From assembly GCA_022749755.1 (NCBI GenBank), contig CM040442.1, positions 17,520,457 through 17,584,456 on the forward strand: a DNA stretch of 64,000 nt, read 5' to 3'. The DNA comes from Azadirachta indica. Its lineage: Eukaryota > Streptophyta > Magnoliopsida > Sapindales > Meliaceae. Numbering within the stretch: position 1 is the first letter of the stretch; every line of letters starts with the position of its first letter. This document shows, in pieces, positions 46,599 through 60,921 of this stretch. Made by a program: the position numbers and the translations under genes. The notes beneath the pieces were generated by a model. That model had not been told where the DNA came from. It was given only the letters and a program-made list of their open reading frames with translations, and made no database searches.

Positions 46599-47997
46599 AA
46601 TCTTGATTAATTTAATTCTCTTAAAATTCAAGAATATTTTTGCAATGTTTTTAATATGGTCGTTAATTAATTATTGGTTGTTTATTTGTATTTTCTGTAA
46701 GCCCTATTTAGAGTTTTGTTTTCAATTCTTATTGAAAGAGATATAATTAAAAGTAATTTTGATGAGTTAAAAGTCTGTAAAATTTTGTCATAATTATTTT
46801 GGCAAAAACAACCTGTCCATTTTGATTTGTAAATATAACACTGAATATATTTATTTAAAATTATAAAAATTTAAAATTAATCTTAAAATAATTATTAAAT
46901 TTTAACTTCAATTAAAAATAAAATTGAAAAAACTAAAATATTTTTTTTATTATTCTTATTCTTATACTTTATTTTTATTTTTTAATAAAATAATTAAAAT
47001 TTTGCATTTTTGCTGTAATTATTTTAAGCTAGCATATTTATACTATATATGCAGATAAAAATTTACCTGAAATTAATTTTATTAATTATTATTTATTATA
47101 TACATTTTGTTCATTTTTGTTACTACAATATTTTAACAATAAAATTTATCAAATGCACAAATTATTTTTAAAATTCACAGCAATTTTAACAATAAAATCT
47201 ATCAAACATTCAACCGATTTTTTTGAAACTAATTATTTCTACAACAAAATAAATAAATTATTTTAAAATTCACAACAATTTTAAACTAGGCAAACCCAAC
47301 AGTTTAAAGTTCTCTTTACTATTGCCTGAAGAAGATAACAAAGCAATAGATTTTGGCTGCTTAATTCATGTTTGCTACAAAATGTTTTCTATCACTTAAG
47401 ACTAAAATATTTTCCTTTAGAGAATCGGATGTCACCAAGTTATAAAACTTCTGACGTTTATTTCATTTTTTTTTTAATTTTATATAATTTAACATTTTTT
47501 TTCATATTTGTTTATTCGAATTTGGGTTTGAATCGAACTTAATTGTAATTTTGGTATTAATGGTCCATCCAAATTTGGGTTAAGCCCAACCTGCTATGAT
47601 GAAGTTGGAGAAGACACATTGGTACTCATATAAACCAAATCCATTTCATGTTCTTAATACCTCTAATTTATACCTAATTAGGTAGATTATTACCTAGGTC
47701 GGCGAGGGAGAAAAAATAAAAAATAAACAATAATAAGTATGGAATTATTTAATTAATGTTATATTAACATAAAAAGTAACTGTAAAATAAGTATGATTTT
47801 TTTGTGTGTACATTTTAAATTATTTCAAAAAGTAATAAATAAATTAAATTCTATCAATAAAGTAGAAATATAATTTTGATGTTTTTAAACAATAAAATTT
47901 TTATTTTTTATTATGAATACAATGCAAAGACTATATGAACCGAAAAAAAATATTGCTAGTTTCTTGATGTATGAAAATTTGACCTTTGAGCCTCAGC
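46599..47997. other. Intergenic, no gene seen
   Basis: AT-rich. Short direct repeats around AATTCACA(G/A)CAATTTTAA occur near 47174 and 47268. No coding signal. Confidence 0.55.
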
Positions 47998-48002
47998 CTA
48001 AG

Positions 48003-48844
48003 TGTCATAAGGGATTTTTGCTAATTTGACAACATTGAGATTTTGCTAAGCGCACTTAGCTAGTAACTAAAAATTTTCGATAGTTGGAATTCATGCTCAT
48101 TAAATTTTTTGTTCATGAACAAGAAATAACATTTTGCACATAATATTATAAAGAAAACTCACCTTGAATTTTTCTTATTTTTCTTCAAGAAAATAATACA
48201 ATTTATAATAGCACTTATATGTTAGAGCTTTAATCAGCTCACTTGATGATTTTTAGCACTTAACATTGCATTATATATAGATATACAATATTCTAGTGGC
48301 ATATGTTATATATAAACAGACTAGCACTATTTAGTATACCAAGTCTAATGAGCAAGTTTAAGAACCACTTTGTGTACGACTTCTCTTGATCCAAAGGAAT
48401 GCCATGTCAAGTTATGGAGCCTTGGTCTTTCTTTGACACCTTTATGAAGACCAAGTTATCCTTATATCATTTCCAATAAGTGCACTTTATTTAAGGCTTT
48501 TTTTTTTATTTCCTCTGCCACTACTTTGAGTCTTTACTCACAACCTAAATCTATCTTTATTAGTATTCCTCATATTTAACTCCTATTGCGCAACTCATCT
48601 ACTCTAGCTTTGCACCATGTCATAGGTCTAGTGGGTGTATTCCAATAATATTAACCATTCACATTATGTTTCCAGAACACTATTTTGTTTTCAGCTACTT
48701 AGCACATCTAGCATGCTTTCGCCATGATTCCTCATCTTAAAATTATGAGATTTCTATGTTGTCTTTGTGTTTCCTCGTAATTTGTCAACTTATTGTAAGG
48801 CAACTTACTAACTTGTTATGCCTGCGTGAATTAAGGGTCTAACA
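48003..48844 (-). repeat. Left LTR of gypsy element 2
   Basis: 842 bp. Shared landmarks with the right copy include CTTGATGA, GAGCAAGT, CTTTGACACC and AAGGCAACT(T/A)AC. Confidence 0.8.
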
Positions 48845-49819
48845 AATCACCTACCAAAAGAGCTTAACATCCTTTTCAGAAGGGTGTCTAAGTATGCCTT
48901 AATCTCTTTCTCAAACTATCAAAAGGTGACATCTCGCTCCCAACTAGCATCCACCATGCTACCATATTTCCATCGAACTAAGTATTTTGTATGTTGGACT
49001 TTTTGCTTTGTCTAATTGTCCACAAATCAAACATTTTTTTCCACTCGTCAAATTACTTTCAAATTAGAAATAGTTCTCTTAGCTTATTGGTGCTTTGTCT
49101 TAACCAAATCTTTATGGAAAGGTTTGAGGAAGTATAAATAGAGTATGGGGTGAATTCTTAATCTCTAGTTTTAATTGGTACACCCCCTTCCTTTTTTAAA
49201 TAACCTCAAAGGATCCATCATATATTGGTACTAACCCATAATGCACCATTTTGTTATTGTTTTTCTTCTAAATTTTAGGCATTATCTTGACATTAACCCA
49301 ACATTAGCTTTCTCTCTACATCCACGTACTTCTTCATGTGTTGAGACACCTTGGCCAAACTACCAAATGTTTGTGCTAATAACTCTTACTTGTCTTGCAC
49401 AAATTTGTATGTTATTGGACACTTCAAAATGCTACTGTATTTTGCCACCTCATATAGAGTTTTTGACTTTTATCTTATGACCAACTCTGCTAAACTCATT
49501 CTCGCTACTGAGAAATAATGAATGTTGTAGCAAAATTGGACGATACCAAGTAAATTTATCCAATTTTCTTAGCTTGTTGTCACATAGTACTGCAAGTACT
49601 CCTCAAGTAAAAAACTTTATTTTGTCTTCATAAAATTGAATAGCGTTGTCCAAAACTTAATAGTAAAATGAGTGACTCTATAGCTCACAAAATCTTTAAA
49701 ACTCTAACGTATTTCACCACAAGTTTATAGAATAACTCAGATACCATATATGTTTGTTGTGCAAGCATGAGGTGCAGGTATAAATATTACATATTTGGTG
49801 AAGCGAACTACCATTTTTA

Positions 49820-51800
49820 ATAACAATTTACAACCATTTTCCATTGTTAAACTTGAGATGAAATTTATTGATTTTGATTGGTAAGTTTTCTCTCAGATTC
49901 AATAATGGTTGTAGTAAGCCTCTTGGTCTCTGTTTCTCTGTCTTGTCTAGTTGGCACAACAAACATATGTTGACATATAATCTTATGTTTTCTTTCATTT
50001 TTGATCGATAATACGAATGCTCTAAAAGTGCCATCATCTATTTGACCTAGGATGCCTAAACCTATTGAGAGTTATATGTCTTACAATAGTGTTCTTCTAA
50101 GTTTTCACTCTTAAGAACATAGAAATCTTACACAGTGTTCATAAGTTAACCCATCCTCAAGCTAAAATCTTTGAATGAGCACTTCTTTAACTTTGTTATA
50201 GAGTTGACTATATTTAGCATCAGCGTAAACATGTTACCTTAGTTTGTCAATAAAGTCTAGCACCATAAACGTTATGGTCACATTGTAGCCTTCAACTTCT
50301 TTTTGATTGATAGCATCCATAATTGTGTTTTGCCTCTAAGCTTATGCACCTATTTAAAGTCAAATTTAGCAAAAAGCTCTTACCACCTTGCTTGCTTTAG
50401 GGTTAACTTTTTCTATGATCAAAAGTATGTGTTAATCATATTGTCCATGAACATTGTAAATGTCCTAAAGAGATAATGTTGCCATATTGCCGAGCAATGC
50501 ATTACCATTGTTGTCTCTTTTTGATAGGTAAAGTAATACTATCCTGCATCTTTTAACTTTTGACTTTAAATACTGATAGCATGCCATCCCTACACCAATA
50601 TACGTCTAATAACTCTATTCAACACAATAAGATACACTTTAAAAGGCTTGATGAAGTCTAGTAGCTTGAACACAAACTAAAAAGTTACTGCCTTTTTAAT
50701 GTCTTTAAATGCTTGTTGGTATGCTTTAATATACTCCCATTTTTTATCTTTTCATAATAAGTTAGTAAGCATCATGACTCTCTTCTAGTAGCCTTTAATA
50801 AACTTCTTCTAGCAATTAGACAAACAAAAAAAATATTGAAGTTTAGGTACATATTTGGGCTCGATCTAGTTAATGATAGCCTTAACCTTCTTTTAATCCA
50901 TGCGAAACTTGTCATGGCTTACATAATGGCCTGAGAATAGCACTTCTCATCGATAAAACTTATGCTTCTCCTTTTTGATATATAGGTTATGTTCACTTAG
51001 CTTCAAAAATATATGTCTAAGTTGCTCAAGGTGGTTATCAAAAGTTTAGTTATAGATCGTATTGTTGTCTATGTAAATGACCATAAAGTCATCCAAGAAT
51101 TTGTAGAACACATTGAATATAAGTTTACAAAATGTTGTTGGCATATTGATGAGACCGAATGGCATTACAAGAAATTTATTCAAGCCTACCTTGTTATACA
51201 TATTGTATTAACAATCTTTATTTATCAATAACCTACTTTCAAATCTAGCTTTGTATAGTAAGTGCTTCCTAATTAGTCGTACAAAGATATTACATAGAAG
51301 ATGAGGTGTTTGTTCTTCATTATGACTTTTATAAAGTGTATGATAATCTATGTATATTCGTAATGACCTAACTTACTTTTTTTGAAACAAAATTAGTGCA
51401 CAATATGAAGATTTTGATAATTAGAATACCAAATTATCTTTTAGTCCTTACAAATTTGCTAACTACGATAACAACATGTAGAAAGAAACTTGAACAAAAT
51501 GTCTTGCGTTGAGTTTTGACTTAATGCGATGACTGATAGCACAAGCTATTCTTTCAAGAGTTTGAGTGACATTTTGTTTAAAATTTCCTCCAATATAGTA
51601 GCACATTCATCAAACACCTCCACTACCTAAGTTAGCTTGATCTTAACAAGCGTTACTATATTAGATATCTTTCGCTTGCCATTTTCCAAGAACTTGCAAG
51701 GCACAAGCTATAAAGTCTTTCCCATAATTAATAAACTTTGCATTCGTGGCATTATATGTCATAGTGCCCATAAAAGATTCCATTCCTAAAATGAAATTGA
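49820..51800 (-). pseudogene. gypsy pol remnant (integrase, RNase H, reverse transcriptase)
   Basis: The minus strand at 50037-49828 carries an integrase zinc-finger end, ICLLCQLDKTEKQRPRGLLQP. Near 51190-51050 it reads FLVMPFGLINMPTTFCKL and FLDDFMVIYIDN, the gypsy RT palm, with the YLDD tetrad changed to YIDN at about 51064-51078. RNase H between them and protease upstream are too decayed to delimit. No complete frame survives. Confidence 0.75.
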
Positions 51801-52265
51801 AATCCTCAATAGATAAAACTAAGAAACATGTATTGTCTTTCTAATTTCTAATTATCAAGATGCTTATAGGTATGTCTTACACAACTTTATCCAATAAATT
51901 CACAACCTAAACAACACATAACGCTATTTTAATAAGCAAACGTAACTACTCTACCTCTAGTGATGTAAGGAAATTATTTGTTTCGCTTATATTTATCATT
52001 GCCCAAATCTCAATCCCATTGGACATACCTTTATATACATGAGACTTTAGTCCTATTAGCTTACTCATCTTTGTCAAAAGATAGTTGTTTCAGTTGTGTT
52101 GAGTCTCGATTGTATTGCTAAAGAACTTGCATGTAATGTTATGGAACCAACAATCGTTTTTAGTTGCACCACTCTTTCCTTCAATGTTTCTCTTAACATA
52201 TTCACATTGAAAATTCATAAATGTAAAAAATTTATGAATAAGTTAAACTTGGTCATTATACTAAT

Positions 52266-53127
52266 TATGACAAGGGACATTTTGTAATACGATGACCTTA
52301 CGCTTGCATTAAGTATACTTAACTAATAGCTTGAAATTTTTCTCAAGTGCAAGTTATGCCTATTAAATTTTCTATGTATGGATAAGAAGCAACGCTTTGC
52401 ACATCTAAAAGAAACTTGCCTTCGATTTTCTTATTTCTCATCATGAATACAATTTACAATGGCACTTGTATATTAGAGACTCACTTAACTCACTTGATGA
52501 CATTTATCACTCAACATTGCCCTAACATATGCATACATGGCGTAACTAACATCTTTGGTTGCTAGCAGCACATATTATACAACATATTATTATTACTTGT
52601 TTTATCAAGTCCAATGAGCAAGTCTAAGGCTACTATGTATGCCATTCTCTTTGATCCAAGGGCTACCATGCCAAATTATAAAGACTTGGCTTTTCTTTGA
52701 CACCTCATAAAGACCAAATCATTCTTACATCATTCCTAGTAAATTCACCCTAATTAGCACTTTTCAAATATCTATGGCATTGCCTAAGTCTTTTAAATCA
52801 TACTCGATGCCTATATTCACTTACATTTCTCATTTTCAACATCCATTGGATGGCTTAACTACTACTAATGTTGCTTATACCATTCCTACATTCCGCCATG
52901 CTATAGGTCTAAGAAGAATATTTTGGCAATGTCATTTGTTCACATTACGCTTACAGAGCACTAATTTGTCTTTAGGTGCTTAGCATCACCCATTGTGCTT
53001 CCATCATGATCCCTTATCTCCAAATTATGAGACCTGTGTATTGTCTTCGTGTTTTCCTACCACCTGCCAACATAGTGTAAGGCAACTAACCAAGTTATTG
53101 TGCAATGCATAAATTAAGGATCTAACA
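52266..53127 (-). repeat. Right LTR of gypsy element 2
   Basis: 862 bp, aligned with 48003-48844. For the minus-strand element this is the 5' LTR. No clear primer-binding site remains at its left edge. Confidence 0.78.
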
Positions 53128-53132
53128 CCAAG

Positions 53133-56100
53133 CATGTGGAGTAAGTCAACTTATTTTTCCTATGCATTCATAAAACTTAGTGAACTTATGTCATTTATTG
53201 AGGCTTAATTTATGAGTTATAGTGTGAAAGATATAAGTTGGATTTAAAGAGCCTAAATTTACAAAAAAATCTTAGTTTAGGCCTTTTTGGGGGAACCTTA
53301 GTCAAGTAAGGGTGCAATATAGGTTAAGGTTGAGCTAATAGAAAGAGTAAACCTAAACAAAAACTTAATTTTGTCAAGGAAGACCATATTATGATTAAAG
53401 TATTTGATCGAAAAAACAACTAATGTAGTAAACGAATTTTAACATATGAGATATCTAAAGATAGATTTAATTGTAAAAAAGAACTTTTCCATTAAAAAGG
53501 GACTGAAATGATTAACAACATAAAAGAAATTCCATCTTCCATGATATCTATCATACATATGTTTTTAGGGGAATAATAGGCCTTGTACTAGGTTCATTAA
53601 CTAACGACCACTAGAGAACTAGATAGCGATTATTCTTCGATTATTCTTTAGTTCTACTTGCTCCTATACTATAAGTCATAAGTTAAGTTTCTGTTTCAGA
53701 ATCTACTTGTAGTTGTAACCATTTGAAGATATTAAAGGTTGAAATAGTATTCTTCTTTAGAATTTAGCCAAATCTTTAGAAAAATATTAGGCTTCTTTCG
53801 TAACTTGAGAAAGAAGCATATAATCCAATATCCTTGCAAGACCATGTTGACTTGATTTCCTTAAGTTTTGCCATGTGTATTTGAATATATTGCTCCACTA
53901 CATTTTAGTAACTCTACTGAGGAGTTTGGCTAAAATAAAGAGAAAGAGTAATTTGTACAATAGTGAAGCAAACAATCGAGAAGAATCATCATCAATGTAA
54001 GCACATGACCCTAAGTAAAAATGAGCTTAAAATTCACTAGCTGATGGTCAATGGGTAGAATAGAGAATATATGAGTGTAGAAATCATAATCAAATCACCA
54101 TAATAACTATTTTATAACTTATATAAGATGCTCAAAAAGAGTTTCTCAAATGACATACATTTTATAATACCCACTAATAGTAATATCAATGATAGTAGTT
54201 GTGCCAGAAATAATTACGTTAGACAAAGGGACTCATGAGACCTCTATTAATCTAGCAATTGTGAAAAATACACCACTATTCACCCAATTTAAGATTTGGC
54301 AATAATAAAGAGGCATATGCAAGTTCTCACAATTATATATGTAAAACAAATACCATAATTGCCATATTTTTATATATATGACATATACCATAACTACCAA
54401 AGTCATGATATTAGGTGGCAATTTTCATTAGTTTTTCTCTCTTTTTGACATCTAACAATAAGCTAACCCTGGCAACACTTGTTTTGCAGCTACCTCTTGC
54501 TATGGAAATCAACCTTACTCATCACCACATCACTCTTGAATCTTCTCTATATCCCTAGGCATTAATTTGATAAACTTTAGACACTAAAATAACTTTTTCT
54601 ACAACTTTAGAATTGTAAGATCACAAAACAATCAACCAGACATATTGTATACTGCCAACTTCAAGGCAATACAATATCACATTGACTTATTAGCATTACA
54701 ACCTACTTTGACTAATCTACATTCTGTTATATTGTTATTAGATCTGTCTTTCTCTCACACTCTATAAACTCATAGTTTGACTCTTGTATCATATTAAATG
54801 TTACAGTAATATTACTAGTACCGATTTTATATCCCTCCAATTAGCCAGTTGTCTCCTAAAGTTATGATATCACAACTCTTGGGCATTCAGGTGAGATTTA
54901 AGGAATGTAGTAGACCTTACTCCTTATAGGTCAGATTAAGAGTTCAGACACTCAAGTTAGATTATAAGACTCAATTATATTGAGCCCATCAAATATATCT
55001 CAAGACCTATTCAAGCATAACACTAATTAGGATCTAACATGTGCATTGAGTAAATTATCCTTGAGACAATTTGTAAAAGTGAATGGTTTTGTAACGAATA
55101 ATAAATTTGTAATCCAAATATTTTTATTATTTTGAATTGTCATAAAATTATATTTATTAAAGATTATGTAGATGTTATTCTTTTAAAAGTTTTATGTAAA
55201 TACAAATTTAGTTGACTTTATGAAGGAAACAAAGTGGTTCTAATTTACTTTACCCAAAACAAAAAATATATGCAAAGTCAAAACAATATTATGTCATAAT
55301 AATAAGGATTAATTTTAATCAATGTTGATTACTTTTTGAGATGGTTAAGCTATTGTCACAATAATTTGATTTTAACATCTACTATTTTCAATCCTCTTGT
55401 TGGTAATTTAATTAAAACAAAAAAATAAAAAGAGATTCATTGAAAAGGTACATTTTATTTGATTTCATGTAGGTTATTTATGAGAATAACTTAACACATA
55501 ACAATCAATTTTTCATGACACTATAAGAGTAAGAAAAGATGAAAGTGAAAGCATATCAATCGCAAAACTTACCTAGCCATACTTAGAATTATTAGTTAAG
55601 AAACACGCACGTACAAGAGTTTGATAGTAGGAGAAAGAAATTAAAGATGAAAGTCATAGTCGATCACAAAACTTACTTAGCCATACTTAGAATTATTAAT
55701 TAAGATAATTCTTTTATTGCAAGAGTTCCCCATTATAGAAGCAAGAAATTAAACATAATTGTTGATCTCTATTGATTGCCACCCATTGTTATCTATTTTA
55801 ACTGTAGTAGATATAATTAAAATTCTCATTTAACACTTTATGCAATAATACTATTATTATTTGTATTTGAACAACCATTCACTGTAAGTTTAAAATTAAA
55901 TTCTCAACACTAAAAAATTTAACTTTAAATATACGACTTTTAGTTGTTCAAATAGCAATGAAAATTATACCCTGTATGTAGAGCAATTCATAAGAAATTT
56001 AGTGATATGCACGATCACTCCTTCGAATGACAATTGTCTGCATCTAATGACAACTTGTGATTATAGGTGGTTGATGTCAATATATGGCCGAGGTGACAAA

Positions 56101-56553
56101 CAAAAATAATTTAAATTATTTAAATTATTAATAAAAATAATATTAAATACCTAAACGATAAAAAATAGTTTTTAGATATTTAATATTTGGCAATACAATT
56201 CAATACCAAATCGTGATACTATGCTAAAATTTTTGCTATTTCAATTTATTGTAATTAAATATAATTTATTCATTTGTATATTTTAATAAAGTAGGTGCTT
56301 CCAAACACACTTCTATGCTTTACAACCTCAAAACAAGAGATACAAACTTGACTTTTAACACTTGAAATTAGTACGTTGGAAACTTCTCACGTGAACATAC
56401 ATGGCACAGAATTTATTAACAACTAAACAGACAAAACACTGTTCTTGGGTCCACTCCACATTGTAATTTGTACGTCCTTATATGAGAAGCTAAGGCCATT
56501 GCTAGCTATTCGTGCAAAGCAAAGCAAAAGAAAACTTTGCTTTGAGGTCAACA
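53133..56553. other. Intergenic upstream of the CYP71 gene
   Basis: No gene recognised. 53.5-54.6 kb is less AT-rich than its surroundings and may be an old element remnant, but no domain motif could be read. A TTATATG motif near 56479 may serve as a TATA box for the CYP71 gene. Confidence 0.5.
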
Positions 56554-58686
56554 ATGGCACTCTTTCCATTAGTTCTAGATTGGCTACTTCCTTCATTCCT
56601 TCTCCTTCTTCTTCTTCTTCTTCCCGTTTTCATTGTGTTCAATTTCAGAAACAGAAACCCTAATCAACCTCCAGGCCCTCCAAAGCTTCCCATAATAGGC
56701 AATCTGCACCAACTTGGTAAACTGCCTCACCGCTCTCTTAAGAAATTGTCTGATAATTATGGCCCCATCATGCTGTTAAAAATAGGTAAAGTTCATATCA
56801 TTGTCGTCTCGTCGCCGGAAATTGCCAAAGAGGCCCTGAAAGTTCATGATCTTCAGTGCTGCAGCAGGCCTTTCACTCATGGCGCTGGAAGACTCTCTTA
56901 CAACTTCTTGGATGTTGCTTTTTCTCCATACATTGAGTATTGGACAGACATTCGCAAAATTTGTGTTGTGCAGCTTTTTAGTAATAAAAGGATTAAATCT
57001 TTTGCACATTTCAGAGAACAAACGGTGGCTTCTTTCATCAATTCTACATCTGAAACCATTCCCAATCCTGTCAATCTTAGTGAACAAACATTCTACGTTT
57101 TGGACGAGATAATATGTAAGATAGCATGTGGAAGAAACCATCAAGGGAAACAATTTGACAGTGGTACTAAGCTTGAAGATGCCATTAATGAAGCAATGGC
57201 CATTTTATGGAGTTTCTCTGCATCTGATTTTATCCCATGTATCGGATGGATTGTAGATGTATTGACAGGAATTTATGCAAGGAGGGAAAAGACTTTTCGT
57301 GAGTTTGATGAATTCTATCAGAAGGTGATTGATGAGCATCTTGATCCTCACAGGTCAACTTCCCAAGATCGGAATACTGTTGATACTTTGCTTGAATTAA
57401 CGAAGGATCAAAATGGAGATGGATGTCTATCCCATGTTCATGTCAAGGGAATCCTCATGGTAAGATCCAAATATGACGTTTGTCTTCTTTTCATTTTATG
57501 CTTAGGTCTCTTAGAAAGTACTAAAAGAAAAAGTGAACTATTTTAGTAATTTTATTCTAGTACTCTTAGAAAAATTCACTAAAATGCCTAGTATTACTTA
57601 TAAAATAACCACTCTACCAATTAATATATAATTATATAAATGCGTAGTGTTAATTAAATTTGATAAACATAATAACAAATAGTTATTATATTTCTTCAAT
57701 GCTTATATAATGTTAATTACCGCTAACAAATGGCCCATATAGAGTTGGCAGTTGACAATATTAAATTCTTGTAATGAGCTAACTTCTATCCTCGTTATTA
57801 GATTGAAATTTGAAAAATATATGATTAACTGACACCGACATTTTTAATTTTATCTCAAGGTGAGCTTTCTTTCTTTATTTTTTTTTTTTTAGTTTTGAAG
57901 AGTATAATTAAAAGATTGTATTATATAGAATTTAAATTAACTATACATAGCCATATATTCAAAATATTTACTAGACCAGGCTAATTTGTCTTGTTTTATT
58001 ACTTAAAGAACTATTTATATAGATATAGAATCCTTATAGTCATCAATTTTACTGCACGTGATCTTCAGAACATATTTCTTGGTGGAATAGATACAAGTTC
58101 TGTTACCATCGTGTGGGCAATGACAGAGCTAATCAAGAATCCTAGAGTTATGAAAAAGTTGCAAGCTGAAATACGTAGCTGCGTTGGAAGGAAGCCAATG
58201 GCTGCAGAAAGTGATTGTGAAAGACTCGAATATCTGAAAATGGTACTCAAGGAAACTTTAAGGTTACACACACCAGTAGTGCTACTGATTCCTAATCAAA
58301 CTATGGCAAAATGCAAGATTGGAGGATACGAAATTCACCCAAATACAAGAATCCAAGTTAATGTATTTGCAATCGGGAGGGATCCAAAAGCTTGGAGACA
58401 CCCTGAGGATTTCTACCCTGAGAGATTTGCCGATAAGGCCATTGATTTTAGAGGACAGCATTTCGAGCTTATTCCATTTGGTGCAGGGAGAAGGATTTGT
58501 CCAGGCATAACAATGGCGAGTGCAACTGTTGAATTGGCGATTGCAAATCTTCTTTATCATTTTGATTGGGAACTTCCTGATGGGATGAAGAGTGAGGATA
58601 TTAGCTTGGAAGAGGAAGTTGGTCTCACTGCCCGTAAGAAGATTCTTCTATGTCTTGTGCCTATCAAATATAACTGGGAGGAGTAG
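56554..58686 (+). CDS. Cytochrome P450, CYP71 family (CYP71B-like)
   Basis: Two exons, 56554-57459 and 58069-58686, joined across a 609-bp GT-AG intron in phase 0, give 507 residues, a normal CYP71 length. A Leu-rich membrane anchor lies at about 9-30 and the proline hinge PPGPPKLP at 39-46. The C-helix has W130 and R134 (WTDIR). The I-helix oxygen-binding motif is GGIDTS at 307-312, ExxR (KETLR) has E364/R367, PERF is at 419-422, and the heme loop FGAGRRICPG has Cys446. The start is the ATG at 56554; the in-frame GTG upstream is not used. It would be a microsomal monooxygenase. CYP71B-type enzymes include aldoxime-converting and defence enzymes. One oddity is PNQT after ExxR where most CYP71s have PRE(T). 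The frame is intact, 2.8 kb upstream of a CYP79 on the same strand. Confidence 0.95.
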
Positions 58687-59689
58687 AAGTTTTTTCCAAA
58701 GTACTGCACGTTGTGTTAAAATTAATGCATGCACTAAATAAGTTTGGGACCTGTGTTTTGGCTGTATTAATTGTGTAGTGTCTACCGGTTAAAGAATAAA
58801 TATTTTATCATGCTTATCTGATTTGAGTTTCGCAGATGATTTTATTTACGATTCTCCAATCTTGCTAGGAAAAGTTTCTTTACTTTAGAAAAGATTCTTA
58901 GGAACTTTTCTTTACTTGACCGAACTAACAAGCAAGTCATGAACTGAGGTTGATTTGTTATCAACTAATTACTTTCCCAGCATGAGTCCATGGACCCTTT
59001 TGGTAGAGATTTGCGTATTGGCTTCCCCAAGCGAAAACCATAAATATTTGTAGGGGCCTGAACACATTGGAGCCAGGTTTGTTGTGCACCATTTCAATGT
59101 TGCAAGAAAATTGAAGTATTTTATTGAATATCGGGCAAGAAAAAAACTTTGTAAAATGCTTAGAGTGATTCAAGGTTTTACTGACTTCAGACCCATGGAT
59201 TATATACTTCTTAAGCAACTCTGCATTCCAAGGTTTCTTGTTGGTTTTAGCAAGTCTAAGTCTAGGCTTATTTGTTCTATATTTTCCTTCCGTTGTAATG
59301 TTGAACCCAATAAGTCACTGCTCCAATTTCCACTTGAATAAGAGAATTAAACCCCAAAGCCAAGAAAATGGCATCTCCCTATGGCGTTCTAGTGGTGGTT
59401 CTATATGCCTAAAGCACTTGGTAATTGGCTTGAAAACCTTTTTTTACCAACATACACCATGGTAAATGCCTTGAAAACCTTGTTTTCAAATCTTTGGTAA
59501 TTGGCTTCAACATTACCTAATAAGAATACAAATACTAGTCTGTAATAAATGTTTTTTTTTCCTGATCACGTTTGAATATCTTGATCTAATTGTCCCTAGA
59601 AAACATATCCATAAAACTTAATAAGCAATCACAACGCTATTAAATTTACTAACTAGTTAGTCTATTCATGATATCAAAGAAATTGTCTT

Positions 59690-59900
59690 TTGAGCAAGTC
59701 TTGTTTAAGTTAACGAAGTCAATGCACATCCATTATTACTTTTCTCCTTTTTTACCATCACCATATTGGCTATCCATTTTGGATAATAAACCTTCTTGAT
59801 GAATTTACTTTTTTTGACTATCACCATATTGGCCACCTGATCTATTAATAAACCTTTTTAATAAGTCCTATTTGAAAGAGTTTGTCAACTTCAACTTGTA
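59690..59900 (-). pseudogene. gypsy reverse transcriptase fragment
   Basis: Minus-strand reading gives KFIKKVYYPKWIANMVMVKK, the usual gypsy RT start (IKEVxYPxWLANVVMVKK), followed by a decayed VDFTDLNKACP segment. The ATCACCATATTGGC stretch occurs twice, at 59757-59770 and 59820-59833, so a 63-bp piece is tandemly duplicated. Confidence 0.7.
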
Positions 59901-60883
59901 TAACCTTCATCTTTATGGATTGAATGCGATCATAGGACTTATTTAGAGATTCAAACTCTTTCTTTGAGAGAAGAAAGGTAGCACTTTGCCACTATACTAC
60001 TAATAAGTGGCTTAATTTTAATTAAATTTAACTTGATAGGTTTTAACTTGCCTAATCCAAATTCTTTTTTGTTTTAAATTTTTTGCAAAATAAAGAAAAG
60101 GTGATGCCTCAATTTTTGGTAACAACACCTGCTTATAAATGCAACCCCTAAATATTCATTTATTTATTGAACAAGATCATGATTATACACATTAAATAAA
60201 CAAAATGCATGTTATGTAAAATACTTTTGACATGTTTGACATTTTTAAACACAGTTAATGCATTTCACTCAACTTTCATATAAATTTAACTCAACTTTCA
60301 AAATTGAATATAATACTAGCTAAAAATAATTTTAAAAAATCAAAATCTTGCACATGAAAAGTAAATAAGAAATACAAATTAAATATATTTTAACATAGTG
60401 AAGAATACTGAAATTAAGCAAATGTATATGTTTCTTTGAAAAAAAAAAAAACCCACCCAAAAAATACATACGATACTATTGAGAATTGAAAAGAAAACAT
60501 TTTTTTCAAATAAATTTATGAAAAAATCCTCAAATTTTGCATTTTTTAAAATATAAGAGTAATAGTCCTATTAAATGAGTTTCAAATAAATTTATATTAT
60601 AAATCGATTCACATAATAAAATTATTCGAACATCTAATTTTATTTTTGAAATAAAGTGTTCAAGTAAAAATATAAAATCTTTAAATGAGTAACATAAATA
60701 GAATTTTATAAATTCATAGATTTAACCTATGGAATAAATAATTTTATATTTTAGTCTTTTATTAAAATATTAATGTTTTACTTCTCATATTATAAATTTT
60801 TTAAATATTTTAATATTTGATATTTTGAATCTCTAAATTTTTAATTCTAACTAATTCTGCTTATATAAAATCACTCTATATTA

Positions 60884-60888
<5 letters not shown>

Positions 60889-60921
<33 letters not shown>

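Larger units (their letters stand above)
48003..53127 (-). mobile_element. Old Ty3/gypsy LTR retrotransposon, minus strand
   Basis: LTRs at 48003-48844 and 52266-53127 align along their length, although diverged; both end TCTAACA. Flanks CTAAG (47998-48002) and CCAAG (53128-53132) match at 4 of 5 positions, fitting an old 5-bp target duplication. Only 3.4 kb separates the LTRs, so the internal region is shortened. Integrase and RT remnants on the minus strand are chromovirus-like. Confidence 0.82.

Noticed and set aside
51013..51231. Plus-strand 72-codon frame
   Set aside because: Antisense of the gypsy RT palm on the minus strand.
53500..54600. Possible copia or NLR fragment on the minus strand
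   Set aside because: Composition differs from its surroundings, but no conserved motif could be read in any frame.
56512..56553. Fourteen-residue N-terminal extension of the CYP71
   Set aside because: It begins at a GTG; the ATG at 56554 gives the normal membrane anchor directly.
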